DNA of 64,000 nucleotides. It comes from Thermatribacter velox. Its GTDB lineage: Bacteria > Atribacterota > Atribacteria > Atribacterales > Thermatribacteraceae. The notes under the pieces were generated by a model that was not told where the DNA came from, did not search any database, and was given only the letters and a program-made list of their open reading frames with translations. The position numbers and the translations under genes are program-made. This document shows positions 18,222 to 26,553 of the stretch, piece by piece. Numbering within the stretch: position 1 is the stretch's first letter; every line of letters starts with the position of its first letter. The stretch covers positions 1,934,001 to 1,998,000 of the forward strand of contig NZ_CP121689.1 of NCBI RefSeq assembly GCF_038396615.1. The letters are read 5' to 3'.

Positions 18222-18609
18222 AAAACTTTTTTGTCCAGTATGTCAGGTTTCTTTCCTATACAAAGAAGAAAAGCAACCTGGAAAAAAAATAGTCTGTCCG
18301 GTTTGCGGTGCAGTACTGGAACTTGTGGAAGAAAACGGCACTATAAAAGCCCAGCGGCCTTCTGACCTCTCCCCAGAAGAGGAAATCACCCAGCGTATAG
18401 AAAATTTTGCCCGCCTCAGAGGATATCACTTCAACGAAATGAAAAAACCACTAATCGAAGGCCTATTGAAAAAATACGAACGCTTTGGGGATTTTTACTG
18501 CCCCTGCAAAATTGATAATATACCGGAAAACGTTTGTCCCTGCCTGGAAACCCGCCAGGGAAGCGTAGAAAAAAACGGTCGTTGTCACTGCGGCCTGTTC
18601 TGGAAATAA
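18208..18609 (+). CDS. Ferredoxin-thioredoxin reductase catalytic-subunit-like protein with N-terminal zinc ribbon
   Basis: 133 residues. The N-terminal ~40 carry two CPVC knuckles (zinc ribbon). The C-terminal ~75 match the FTR catalytic domain: YCPCK, VCPC, then CHCGLFWK, the Cys set that holds the 4Fe-4S cluster and redox disulfide. The segment before CPCK (GYHFNEMKKPLIEGLLKKY) lacks the extra Cys seen in plant-type FTR, so the mechanism may differ. It is translationally coupled to the glutaredoxin gene and probably passes electrons from ferredoxin to it. Confidence 0.85.
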   Translation: MSSNEKLFCPVCQVSFLYKEEKQPGKKIVCPVCGAVLELVEENGTIKAQRPSDLSPEEEITQRIENFARLRGYHFNEMKKPLIEGLLKKYERFGDFYCPCKIDNIPENVCPCLETRQGSVEKNGRCHCGLFWK

Positions 18610-18617
18610 AAACCTGT

Positions 18618-18637
18618 GGGGGCGCAGGAGCGCCCCC
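18618..18637. terminator. GC-rich hairpin between convergent genes
   Basis: GGGGGCGC and GCGCCCCC pair perfectly around AGGA, 9 bases after the FTR-like stop codon and 22 bases before the convergent ECF gene's stop. It probably terminates transcription from one or both sides, although neither side has a clean U-run. Confidence 0.6.
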
Positions 18638-18658
18638 GTAAAGAAGGTCGAATCCCCT

Positions 18659-19180
18659 TCAGAAAAAGCGCGGGCTTTCTTTCCGGCTTTTTAGTAAAGC
18701 AGCAACCAAAAGAGGTATCAAAACCAGCTGAATCAGAATACCCGGCAATGCCACAATAAACAGGGTCTGGAGGAGCGGAAGCAAGCCAAACGAACGTCCC
18801 AAAAGCGAAAAGAGAATCCAGCTACTTAAAATGAAAGCACCCCTTCCCAAAAATAAGGCCACAACCAGCGAAGAAAGAATGCCCCAGCGCAAGCGCTGAT
18901 AAAACAAGAAAGCCGACAGACCATACACACCGAGCTCAAACATCATGGCCACAAGCGATGGGAAAACTGGCCTTCCAGAAATCAAAAAATTCAGGATAGG
19001 CAAAATCAGCCCAACCAGAAAGACCTCTCCTCCACTACGCAGCAAAAATCCTCCCAGAAGCACTGGTATATGCATGGGTAGAAACACTTGCCCGGGAATA
19101 CCAGTAAAGTGGAAAAAGTAGGGCAAAGCCACCCCTATGGCTATCAATACTCCCATCTTGGTTATTTCTCTGGCCTGCAA
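18659..19180 (-). CDS. ECF transporter S component (substrate-binding membrane protein)
   Basis: 173 residues, almost entirely hydrophobic with five or six membrane segments. ITKMGVLIAIGVALPYFFHF and FLPMHIPVLLGGFLL are characteristic of the ECF S-component/FolT-like family, which binds a vitamin or metal and docks with a shared ECF energising module. Start is a TTG at 19180 with GGAGG 8 bases upstream. It is last in a leftward run of six genes. The substrate is not evident, and no vitamin riboswitch is seen before it. Confidence 0.75.
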   Translation of the reverse strand: MQAREITKMGVLIAIGVALPYFFHFTGIPGQVFLPMHIPVLLGGFLLRSGGEVFLVGLILPILNFLISGRPVFPSLVAMMFELGVYGLSAFLFYQRLRWGILSSLVVALFLGRGAFILSSWILFSLLGRSFGLLPLLQTLFIVALPGILIQLVLIPLLVAALLKSRKESPRFF

Positions 19181-19234
19181 ATTTCATCCCTCCAGAACAA
19201 AGCGCATCTCCAACCTCAAAAATACTGGACGCTA

Positions 19235-20575
19235 TCAATCCACTCTTTTGGACTTAACCACCTTCTGATACCAGTAAAAACTGGCCTTTTTAATCCTTTG
19301 CAAGGTGGTATAATCCACGTAAACCAGCCCAAAGCGCTTGGAAAGACCGAAACCCCACTCAAAGTTGTCCATGAGACTCCACACAAAATATCCCGAAACC
19401 GGGCACCCTTCATCCACAGCACGATGCAGGGCCAGAAGATGAGAACGCAGATAATCGATACGCTTCTGGTCATTAATCCGTCCTTTGGAATCGGGCTGGT
19501 CAGGAAGCGCAATGCCGTTTTCGGTGATATAGATATCCTCCGGTTGATACTCTTCACTGACTCTCTTCACAATCTCATAAAGACCCTCAGGGTATATTTC
19601 CCAGCCCATATCGGTGTACTCGCTTTGGGGTGGATTAAAAAACTCTACCTCAAAAATTGCTCCCTCTCCCTTGCCAACTACGCGCCGAAAGTAATAGTTA
19701 ATCCCCAGAAAATCAATGGGCTGAGCGATCAGAGACTTTTCCTCTTCGCTCAACTGAGGAAGGGCAAAGCCCTTTTTCTCGTACCAGAGAAGCATATCTT
19801 CTGGAAACTCACCCTTGAAAAGAGGATCCAGAAACCAGCGGTTAAAATAACCGTCACAGCGTTTGGCTGCCAGAATATCCTCTTCGCTATCAGAAAAAGG
19901 ATGCACAGGAGTGAGATTAAGGGTAATGCCAATGGAACCCAGGGTTTTCTCCTCTCGAAAAGCCTGCACAGCGAGACCGTGAGAAAGGAGCAGATTACGG
20001 CTTACCTGAAGCGCAGATTTGAAATCCCGCTTACCCGGTGCATGTCTTCCCTCATAATGCCCTACGAAAGACACCACCCAAGGTTCGTTATGGGTAATCC
20101 ATAAGAAAACTTCTTTGGCAAAGCTCTGGAAAAGGAAACGCGCGTATTCCGCAAAGGCTTCTACCGTCTCCTGGCTTTCCCAACCTCCTTTATCCTGAAG
20201 CTTTTGGGGAAGGTCCCAGTGATAAAGGGTTACCACAGGTTTAATACCCGCTTCTTGCAATTTCCCAGTAAGCGAGCGATAAAAATCCAACCCCTTCTCG
20301 TTAACTCGACCCCTTCCCTCCGGGAATATCCGGGGCCAGGATATGGAAAAGCGATAGGCATCAACACCCAGTTCCTTCAGAAGAGCTACATCTTCTTCAA
20401 AGCGGTGGTAGTGGTCACAAGCCACATCCCCCGTGGTGCCATCCTGGATGTTACCTGGAGTGTGCGCAAAGCGATCCCAGATACTCTCACCCTTGCCATC
20501 CTCGTTCCACGCACCCTCAATCTGATAGGAAGCAGTAGCCACACCAAAAATGAAATCCTCTGGAAAATAAGGCAT
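19235..20575 (-). CDS. Beta-glucosidase, glycoside hydrolase family 1
   Basis: 446 residues, standard GH1 length. The N-terminal signature FIFGVATASYQIEGAWNEDG is present. The acid/base Glu is at residue 164 in ITHNEPW and the nucleophile Glu at about 352 in YITENG. A cytoplasmic enzyme (no signal peptide), it hydrolyses beta-glucosides or cello-oligosaccharides brought in by transporters. It directly follows the PAP2 gene with a 1-base gap. Confidence 0.95.
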   Translation of the reverse strand: MPYFPEDFIFGVATASYQIEGAWNEDGKGESIWDRFAHTPGNIQDGTTGDVACDHYHRFEEDVALLKELGVDAYRFSISWPRIFPEGRGRVNEKGLDFYRSLTGKLQEAGIKPVVTLYHWDLPQKLQDKGGWESQETVEAFAEYARFLFQSFAKEVFLWITHNEPWVVSFVGHYEGRHAPGKRDFKSALQVSRNLLLSHGLAVQAFREEKTLGSIGITLNLTPVHPFSDSEEDILAAKRCDGYFNRWFLDPLFKGEFPEDMLLWYEKKGFALPQLSEEEKSLIAQPIDFLGINYYFRRVVGKGEGAIFEVEFFNPPQSEYTDMGWEIYPEGLYEIVKRVSEEYQPEDIYITENGIALPDQPDSKGRINDQKRIDYLRSHLLALHRAVDEGCPVSGYFVWSLMDNFEWGFGLSKRFGLVYVDYTTLQRIKKASFYWYQKVVKSKRVD

Positions 20576-20576
20576 T

Positions 20577-21437
20577 TCAACTCCCCCCAGCCAATTTCCT
20601 CCTTAAATGCCTCGTGAGCACCGGAATGCCAAAAACCACCCAGAAGACTACTATAGCATAACGAAGGAAGAGAAACTCCCTTCCCTCCGGAAAAACCCCG
20701 CGTAAGACCAGAAAACAGGCCAGTACACTAAGCAGGGCGAGCCCCAGAAACACTATCCTGTCAAATAGGCTTTTCCATGCCAGGTTTTCAGCGTTACCTT
20801 CCAGAAACCAGCCCAGCAGCGCTCCGCTGATAGCCCCTCCCACTCGAGCCGAAAGGTCATCCCAGCAAAACAAAAAAAGGGAAAGCGCCACTCCCGCAGC
20901 AACGGCAACCTTCCACCAAAAAACAATGTTGACCTCGTTTCCTTCCAGCTTACCCTTCAGATAAAATGCTGCAAAAGCAAATCCGGCACCCAGTAAAGCC
21001 CCAGCCAGCACATCTTCCACATAATGCACACCTAAGTAAAGCCTCGAAAAGCTCACCAGACCAACCATCAAAAAGGCCAGAACCCAAACTGGCCGTTTTT
21101 TGTAAAGTAAGGCCAGTGAAAAAAAGAAAGTGGCCGTAGACTGAGCATGGCCACTCGGAAAAGAAAAACCCTCTGCTTCAGAGATGGCTTGAAGCATAGG
21201 ATGCAAATAAGGGCGAGGCACAGCCACAAGACTCTTTACTGCAAAGTTCAGAAAAAGAGAAGTAAAAAGCACCAGACTCAAATAAATACCTTCTCTTTTG
21301 CTAAATGCCAGGTACCAGATAACCAGAACGACCAGGTAAAAAAGGTCAGAACCCACTACCGAAACACCTCGAAAAAAACTGTTCCAGAAAGGGCTGCGCA
21401 AACCCTGCAGAAAAAGAAGGGGTGTAACATCAAACAT
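20577..21437 (-). CDS. PAP2-family membrane phosphatase
   Basis: About 286 residues with several membrane helices and the three-part PAP2 active site: KSLVAVPRPYLHP, PSGHAQSTATFF and SRLYLGVHYVEDVLAG. Members dephosphorylate phosphatidic acid, lipid pyrophosphates or undecaprenyl pyrophosphate at the membrane. The ATG at 21437 overlaps the stop of the M28 gene by 8 bases (coupled translation); an upstream TTG is less likely. Confidence 0.88.
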   Translation of the reverse strand: MFDVTPLLFLQGLRSPFWNSFFRGVSVVGSDLFYLVVLVIWYLAFSKREGIYLSLVLFTSLFLNFAVKSLVAVPRPYLHPMLQAISEAEGFSFPSGHAQSTATFFFSLALLYKKRPVWVLAFLMVGLVSFSRLYLGVHYVEDVLAGALLGAGFAFAAFYLKGKLEGNEVNIVFWWKVAVAAGVALSLFLFCWDDLSARVGGAISGALLGWFLEGNAENLAWKSLFDRIVFLGLALLSVLACFLVLRGVFPEGREFLFLRYAIVVFWVVFGIPVLTRHLRRKLAGGS

Positions 21438-22557
21438 ATCTTTTTGCCCACTCCTCAAGTACAATCACTGCCTGCTCCAGATTGGGCCGATGCAAATTTT
21501 CCAGTCTATCAGTTATCCAGTGCCAGTTGGGTGGAAGGCCTCGCTCATCAAGACCAATCATAGTAACCGCCCTGCCGCCTCTTTTGAGAAAAACTGTGGC
21601 ATCAGTGGAAAGACCAAGATAAGGCCGTTCCAGAAGGGTTATTCCTTTCTCAAGTGCTGCTGCCTTTATTTCTCGACGCAAATCTTCCGGAGAAACAACT
21701 ACCTCCCACATCCCCTCTAAAGTGGCCAGAGTCAGTCTACCTGCTCCCAGGTTATCCAGGTTAATCACTGGTATCCCGCTTTGAAGCAAGTTTTTGTGTT
21801 GTCTCCAGAAGCGGAGGGCTCCAAAAGTACCTGACTCCTCCGCCCCGGTAAAAAGCACCCAGAAAGGTAAGTTCATCTTTTTCAAGCGAAAGGCAAGCTC
21901 TAACGCCACCGCCACTCCACTTCCATTATCGTTAACTCCAGGCGAAGGAGGCATAAAGTATTCCCGGTGCACATGGAGAATAAAAAGAAATCCAAGATAC
22001 AGAAAAGCTGGTACTCCCAACCAGCGCAACCAGGGATATCCCAGCACTGTATAAAGCAAGACCACTACCGTCATCCAGGCTGAAGCAAGAATAGTGAACA
22101 ACAAGCTGAGACGAGGAGAAACGGCAAATCGAGGGTCAAAAAAAAGAGAAGTCCTTGCTGAATCCAGGTGGGCACACAGGATGACCCGGGGAGAATCGGT
22201 GTTTCTGGCCAGAACATTCAGGGATTTTTTGCGAGTAAACAAAGTGGCTAAAAGAGGTACCGTGTTGAGATTGCAATAGGTCAAAAGCAGAGCAAAAAGC
22301 GCCAACGGCACAGCAAGCCAGCCTGAAAACCAGAGAAGGCAAAAGGCAGCCAGAAACAAACTCCAGATTCCACAGTAAAAAAAGCTGTAGGTGGAAAGCG
22401 CTCGAAACTCGTCTTCCTCAACGGTAAGCTGCATCCTACGCAGCTCTTCCCCAAGCCAGCGGGCAAAATCAGCCTCCACAGGAGAAGCACTCAGGCGTGG
22501 TCCAACCACCCTCACCTTCTCAAGAGTTCTCTCAAGGTAAGGAAATGCTTCATCCAC
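21430..22557 (-). CDS. M28-family zinc aminopeptidase, membrane-anchored
   Basis: 375 residues. Zinc-binding and catalytic motifs in order: VILCAHLDSAR, GVNDNGSGVAVALEL, FTGAEESGTFGA, INLDNLGAG and GLSTDATVFLKRGG. Hydrophobic helices at residues ~55-100 and ~150-185 suggest that it is anchored in the membrane, unlike soluble aminopeptidases. It may process peptides at the cell surface. It overlaps both neighbours slightly and sits within the six-gene leftward run. Confidence 0.85.
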   Translation of the reverse strand: MDEAFPYLERTLEKVRVVGPRLSASPVEADFARWLGEELRRMQLTVEEDEFRALSTYSFFYCGIWSLFLAAFCLLWFSGWLAVPLALFALLLTYCNLNTVPLLATLFTRKKSLNVLARNTDSPRVILCAHLDSARTSLFFDPRFAVSPRLSLLFTILASAWMTVVVLLYTVLGYPWLRWLGVPAFLYLGFLFILHVHREYFMPPSPGVNDNGSGVAVALELAFRLKKMNLPFWVLFTGAEESGTFGALRFWRQHKNLLQSGIPVINLDNLGAGRLTLATLEGMWEVVVSPEDLRREIKAAALEKGITLLERPYLGLSTDATVFLKRGGRAVTMIGLDERGLPPNWHWITDRLENLHRPNLEQAVIVLEEWAKRYV

Positions 22558-23722
22558 TGCTTACCCCCTCCTCAAAAACTGTCTTACTTTTTACAAAGAG
22601 AAGCTGTTGAAAAAGCAGCATGAGCAAAACCGAAACCGGCACAAAAAGCATGGTAAATCGCAAACCCAGCCAGGAAGCCACCACACCTCCCAGCCAGGGA
22701 AAAAGGAAGTTGCCAATACCATTGTTAAAAAGCAGCCACCCTGAAGCCATGGAAGACGTTTCCGGGTACGTGGACACCGCATAAGCTAAGGTGGTGGGTA
22801 TGATCGTGGACAGGGCAAAACCTGCACCGCAGAGCAAAACCGGAGTGAGTGGAAAAGAAGGAGTAATGGTAAGCACCACCAAAAGTGCTAGAGCACCAGC
22901 TATGGAGTTGAGGCGTACCATGTTCAAGTAACCCCAGCGCTCCGATAAAAAAGAAAGTAAAAGCCTCCCCGTGAAAAGACCAGTCCAGAAAAAAGAAAGG
23001 AAAGAGGCAGCCTGGGAAAGCGCTATTCCCTTTTCTTTAAGATAAGCTACCAGCCAACCATTTAAGGTGCTTACCCCTCCTGCATAGAAAATCATGGTGA
23101 AACCCATCAACCAGAAAACTGGCTCCCGGAAAAGTGAGAAAATTCTGCCAAAGGAGACAGGCAATTCCTTCTTACTGGGGAAAAGAGGCAAAAGAAAGAG
23201 CACAAGAACCAGCACTGCAAAACCACAAACCACGAGATAAAAACTCTGCCAGGTGCCGCCTTGCTCAACCAAAAAAGCGTATAAGCGGGGAGCTGAAAGG
23301 GAGCCCAAACCGAAAAAAGCGTGCATGAAATTCAAGACTGTACCCGGATTATGGACAAAAATGGACGCTGCCACTGGATTAAGCATACAGTCCAGAAATC
23401 CCAGACCCACTCCCATGATTGCAAAAAAAGCAATCACCAGCCCGAACCAGCTAAGGAGAGATATCCCCAGAAGACCCCAAATAATGATCGCAAGCCCGAT
23501 CCGCAAAATCAGAAACCTGGACAAAAGGTCTCCCAGGAAACCAGCCAACAGAATGGCAAAAAAATACCCCAAACCGTGAAAAAGAAACACTCTGCTTGCA
23601 ACGGCGTAATCCACTTTGAAATGGCTGGCAATTTCAGGAATGAGGGAACCCACACCGGAGAGGCCAAAACCTATTAAAATCAGCGCACAGCAAAACGGCA
23701 AAAGCTGCAACTTTTTCCCCAT
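22550..23722 (-). CDS. MFS transporter
   Basis: About 390 residues with ~12 hydrophobic segments. The loop-2 region reads GFLGDLLSRFLILRIG, a variant of the MFS A motif, and the two halves repeat (GYFFAILLAGFLGD and WTGLFTGRLLLSF). The sugar- or FucP-like arrangement suggests import of a small solute, but the substrate is unknown. ATG 23722 follows GGAG by 6 bases. It overlaps the M28 gene's start by 8 bases. Confidence 0.85.
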   Translation of the reverse strand: MGKKLQLLPFCCALILIGFGLSGVGSLIPEIASHFKVDYAVASRVFLFHGLGYFFAILLAGFLGDLLSRFLILRIGLAIIIWGLLGISLLSWFGLVIAFFAIMGVGLGFLDCMLNPVAASIFVHNPGTVLNFMHAFFGLGSLSAPRLYAFLVEQGGTWQSFYLVVCGFAVLVLVLFLLPLFPSKKELPVSFGRIFSLFREPVFWLMGFTMIFYAGGVSTLNGWLVAYLKEKGIALSQAASFLSFFWTGLFTGRLLLSFLSERWGYLNMVRLNSIAGALALLVVLTITPSFPLTPVLLCGAGFALSTIIPTTLAYAVSTYPETSSMASGWLLFNNGIGNFLFPWLGGVVASWLGLRFTMLFVPVSVLLMLLFQQLLFVKSKTVFEEGVSSG

Positions 23723-23736
23723 AAAAAGTCTCCTTA

Positions 23737-24378
23737 TCAACCCAGGATGTTGCGGATTAGGGAAGCAAGTTTCAGAGCAAACTTCCGGTTTTCCTCCACC
23801 TCCCAGTGCACTCCATCGATATCGCTGGTCTTCACAATTTCGCCTGCATCGAGAAAATGGCAGCGCTTAAAACGAGCGATGATGCGGTAACTGGAAGCAA
23901 GTTCTTTAGATTTCTCCACGCCACCTTCAAAAAGGCCTGCAAAATCGGTGAGCTTAGCAAGGGGTGGAGGACAGACCAAAAGCACCTCAGGAGACCCTCC
24001 GTTCCTTCCTGCAGCGCTTCGGCGCACCATATCCACCAGGAAACCAGCACCCTGCGCAATGTCAAAAGGAGAAAGGTTAAAACGTTTCTTCAAATCATTG
24101 GTCCCCAGCATGATAACCACAAGGTCCAGAGGGCGGTGGGACTCAAGTATCGGCCCCAGATGCTTTTTACCATTTTTATCTCCTTCAACCGGATCATCCC
24201 AGACCGTGGTCCGACCACACAAACCTTCTTCGATAATGCGGTATTCCCCACCCAACTCTTCCTGCAACATCCCTGTCCAGCGCTCCCGAAAGGGATAACG
24301 CTCACCGTTTCTGGGATGATAACCCCAGGTCAGAGAATCGCCAAAACAAAGGATAACTTTGGGATCTGCAACCCACAT
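23737..24378 (-). CDS. SGNH/GDSL-family esterase
   Basis: About 213 residues. Block I CFGDSLTWGYHP carries the nucleophile Ser, LGTNDLKKRF is block III, and DGVHWE near the C terminus supplies the catalytic Asp and His. It resembles arylesterase or acetylxylan-esterase-type hydrolases acting on acyl groups of sugars or lipids. The ATG at 24378 has GAGGAGG upstream; longer readings have no ribosome-binding site. First gene of the leftward run. Confidence 0.88.
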   Translation of the reverse strand: MWVADPKVILCFGDSLTWGYHPRNGERYPFRERWTGMLQEELGGEYRIIEEGLCGRTTVWDDPVEGDKNGKKHLGPILESHRPLDLVVIMLGTNDLKKRFNLSPFDIAQGAGFLVDMVRRSAAGRNGGSPEVLLVCPPPLAKLTDFAGLFEGGVEKSKELASSYRIIARFKRCHFLDAGEIVKTSDIDGVHWEVEENRKFALKLASLIRNILG

Positions 24379-24553
24379 TCTGCAAACCTCCTCTACCACT
24401 TTCCACCAGGCATCATTTGGCCAGGCAAAACAAACCAAACATAATGCTACGACTACTCAAAGAGAAAAGCAAGCCTGGAGAAAGAGAAAGCCCAGGAGAA
24501 ACCTGCAGAAAACTTTTTGAAAGGAAATCGTTTCTCTGGTAAAAATTACCCCA

Positions 24554-25300
24554 CTATAGAGCTATTTTATCCGCTATCGCAGATACGCCTTCGTTTTCGT
24601 ATTCTTCAATGGTTCCTTCATCACAGTGTCTGGAGAGTTCCGCATCCAGAGGAAGACCTCCCAGAAAAGGTATAAAAAGGGAAGCTGCAATTTCTTTGCC
24701 TTTTTCTCTCCCAAAGGGGCGAATCGTCGTTCCACAGTTAGGACAGACCACGTAGCTCATATTTTCTACCAGACCCAGAATGGGCTTTTTGAGCTGATAC
24801 ACCATATTAACCGCTTTTTTGACCACCAGAAATGCCAGGTCCTGAGGTGAAGAAACGATAATTACCCCATCCAGAGGAATAGCCTGCAAAACAGTAAGGG
24901 GAATATCCCCGGTTCCCGGTGGAAGATCCAAAAGTAGAACATCCGGATCATCCCAGGCTACCTCTTCCCAGAATTCCTGGATAGCTTTACTCAAAAGAGG
25001 ACCTCGCCAGATAACCGGCTGCTCCGGTTTTTCAAGCATGAGATTCACCGAAATAACCTCTATGCCCAGCTTTTCAGTACGTACTGGCAGTATCCCGGGG
25101 TTTATGGTCTCCGGTCGCTTACCCAGCACACCAAACATGGTAGGAATGCTGGGTCCGGTCAAATCGGCATCCAGCACCCCCACTTTCTTCCCCCGGCGGG
25201 CAAGTTCACAGGCAAGAAGTGCCGTCACCGAACTTTTGCCCACTCCTCCTTTTCCGCTCATCACTGCGATTACCTTTCCTATTTTGCTATAACGACTCAT
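24554..25300 (-). CDS. mrp: Mrp/NBP35-family Fe-S cluster carrier ATPase
   Basis: 248 residues. Deviant Walker A SGKGGVGKSSVTALLA near residue 16, VLDADLTGPSIPTMFG, DVLLLDLPPGTGD and the C-terminal cluster-binding CPNCG motif around residue 190. Mrp/ApbC proteins hold a 4Fe-4S cluster and hand it to apoproteins. The N-terminal DUF59 domain found in many Mrp proteins is absent. It closes the leftward iron-related block, 13 bases after the MBL gene. Confidence 0.92.
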   Translation of the reverse strand: MSRYSKIGKVIAVMSGKGGVGKSSVTALLACELARRGKKVGVLDADLTGPSIPTMFGVLGKRPETINPGILPVRTEKLGIEVISVNLMLEKPEQPVIWRGPLLSKAIQEFWEEVAWDDPDVLLLDLPPGTGDIPLTVLQAIPLDGVIIVSSPQDLAFLVVKKAVNMVYQLKKPILGLVENMSYVVCPNCGTTIRPFGREKGKEIAASLFIPFLGGLPLDAELSRHCDEGTIEEYENEGVSAIADKIAL

Positions 25301-25313
25301 CAAAACTCACTCC

Positions 25314-26015
25314 TTAAAAGTTGAAACTTTTCCCAACTCCGGAAGCAATGTAGTTCTCTCCCCAGAGTTTTTGAGCATAATCCAGGGCAGCAAAACCACT
25401 GCAGTGGGAAGGAGCTATCTTCGAAACACCCAGCTGCCTCAAGCCCTGCAAGGTCTGCATGATTTCTTCGTCACTCGACTGATAAAGATGCAAACCACCT
25501 ATCAAAAGCTCAATTTTACCATTCCCAATTAAAGCGGCTGCCTCCACCATTTTGACCGCTCCGGGATGACAACATCCTCCAATCAAAAGAAAACCTTGCT
25601 CGCCCTTTACCACCAGAGCCTGTTCCCGAACCGGTCCTTCTACTTCCCCGGTAGTGAACACCGAAGGAGCTATTTCCATTCCTCTTTCCACCTCTAAAAA
25701 ACGCGCTCCTCGTTCCTTTATTTCCCTCTTTGCATCCTGAGAAAAAGAGGGAAGGATGTATACTACCACTTTGGGGTTCCGGGCAAGCAAATACCCAAGA
25801 CCGCCTATGTGGTCGTAGTGCTCGTGAGAGATGACCACCCGGGATATACTCAGGGGGTCTATCCCCAGAAGCTCCATATTTTTGAAAAGCAGAGGGCCGC
25901 TTTCCCCAGTGTCAAAAAGGACTTTTTCCTCTCCCTCAACCAAGCAAGAAAAACCATGTGAAGGAAGAAGCTCAGAAAGAAAAGGGAAATTATCATATAA
26001 GATGGTTACCTTCAC
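25314..26015 (-). CDS. Metallo-beta-lactamase-fold hydrolase
   Basis: About 233 residues with the metal motif VISHEHYDHIGGLGYLL (HxHxDH), VLFDTGESG before it and LLIGGCCHPGAVKMVE after it. It resembles the MBL enzymes annotated as dihydropterin-ribofuranosyl-aminobenzene phosphate synthase-like, which are often linked to NifX/MinD clusters. GTG 26015 has GAGGAG 9 bases upstream; a TTG nine codons earlier is the alternative. Its start overlaps the tail of a frameshifted small reading frame. Confidence 0.8.
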   Translation of the reverse strand: MKVTILYDNFPFLSELLPSHGFSCLVEGEEKVLFDTGESGPLLFKNMELLGIDPLSISRVVISHEHYDHIGGLGYLLARNPKVVVYILPSFSQDAKREIKERGARFLEVERGMEIAPSVFTTGEVEGPVREQALVVKGEQGFLLIGGCCHPGAVKMVEAAALIGNGKIELLIGGLHLYQSSDEEIMQTLQGLRQLGVSKIAPSHCSGFAALDYAQKLWGENYIASGVGKSFNF

Positions 26016-26221
26016 CGCCCCACGCTCCTCTTTCTTTTCCAATCTCCCGATTTCTGACTTCCATGGCAGCTTTCAAAATTTTTTCGCCCAGGTGCACATG
26101 GTTGCCCAGAGTTTTTCCTCAAATCCTCGAAAACCCATTTTCCTGCCCGATAACTTTTGGAGCTCTCCTCGTTTTCTCTCCCATTCTTCTCCAAAGGCAT
26201 TACCCCCTGTGCTCGCTTCAT
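25993..26221 (-). pseudogene. Possible small gene broken by two frameshifts
   Basis: Between the NifX and MBL genes no single frame runs through, but three successive frames look protein-like: MKRAQG, then GNAFGEEWERKRGELQKL, then HVHLGEKILKAAMEVRNREI. One shift falls at a GGGGG run (about 26200), the other near 26095. Together they would give a ~75-residue, charged, helical protein ending at 25993. It could be a sequencing-error casualty or a decayed gene. The family is not recognised. Confidence 0.35.
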
Positions 26222-26547
26222 TCAGACTGAGTAAGGATTTCTCCGATAATTTTTTCTACTTCTGTTTCGTCCGTGATAACCACCTTTTTACCCTGTTCTT
26301 TCAGCCGCTTGTACGCTCTTGGACCCATACCGCTTGAAACTACTACATCACAGTCTTTTAGCAAATCAACCGGACTGCAATTTCCCTCTCCTCCATCATG
26401 TGCTCCCTGATGGTTGGAAAAGAGATTCTTACGATATTCCCTGTTTAACACCTTGCTTCCTTCCACTTCAACCACCACAAATCCTTCGCAGCGCCCAAAG
26501 TGCTGGGCAACGGTTTTTCCGTCCGAAGAAGCAATAGCCACCTTCAC
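26218..26547 (-). CDS. NifX/NifB-like dinitrogenase iron-molybdenum cofactor family protein
   Basis: 109 residues with the family pattern MKVAIASSDGKTVAQHFGRC, FVVVEVEG, CDVVVSSGMGPRAYKRLKE and VVITDETEVEKIIGEI. Members bind Fe-Mo or Fe-S clusters; outside nitrogen fixers their role is unsettled and they accompany MinD-ferredoxin ATPases, as here. No nitrogenase genes are present. It ends 6 bases before the next upstream ATPase gene. Confidence 0.88.
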   Translation of the reverse strand: MKVAIASSDGKTVAQHFGRCEGFVVVEVEGSKVLNREYRKNLFSNHQGAHDGGEGNCSPVDLLKDCDVVVSSGMGPRAYKRLKEQGKKVVITDETEVEKIIGEILTQSE

Positions 26548-26553
26548 TGCATC

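Noticed and set aside
19088-20104. 338-codon plus-strand frame over the ECF/GH1 genes
   Set aside because: Antisense shadow of the GH1 gene, whose catalytic motifs are on the minus strand.
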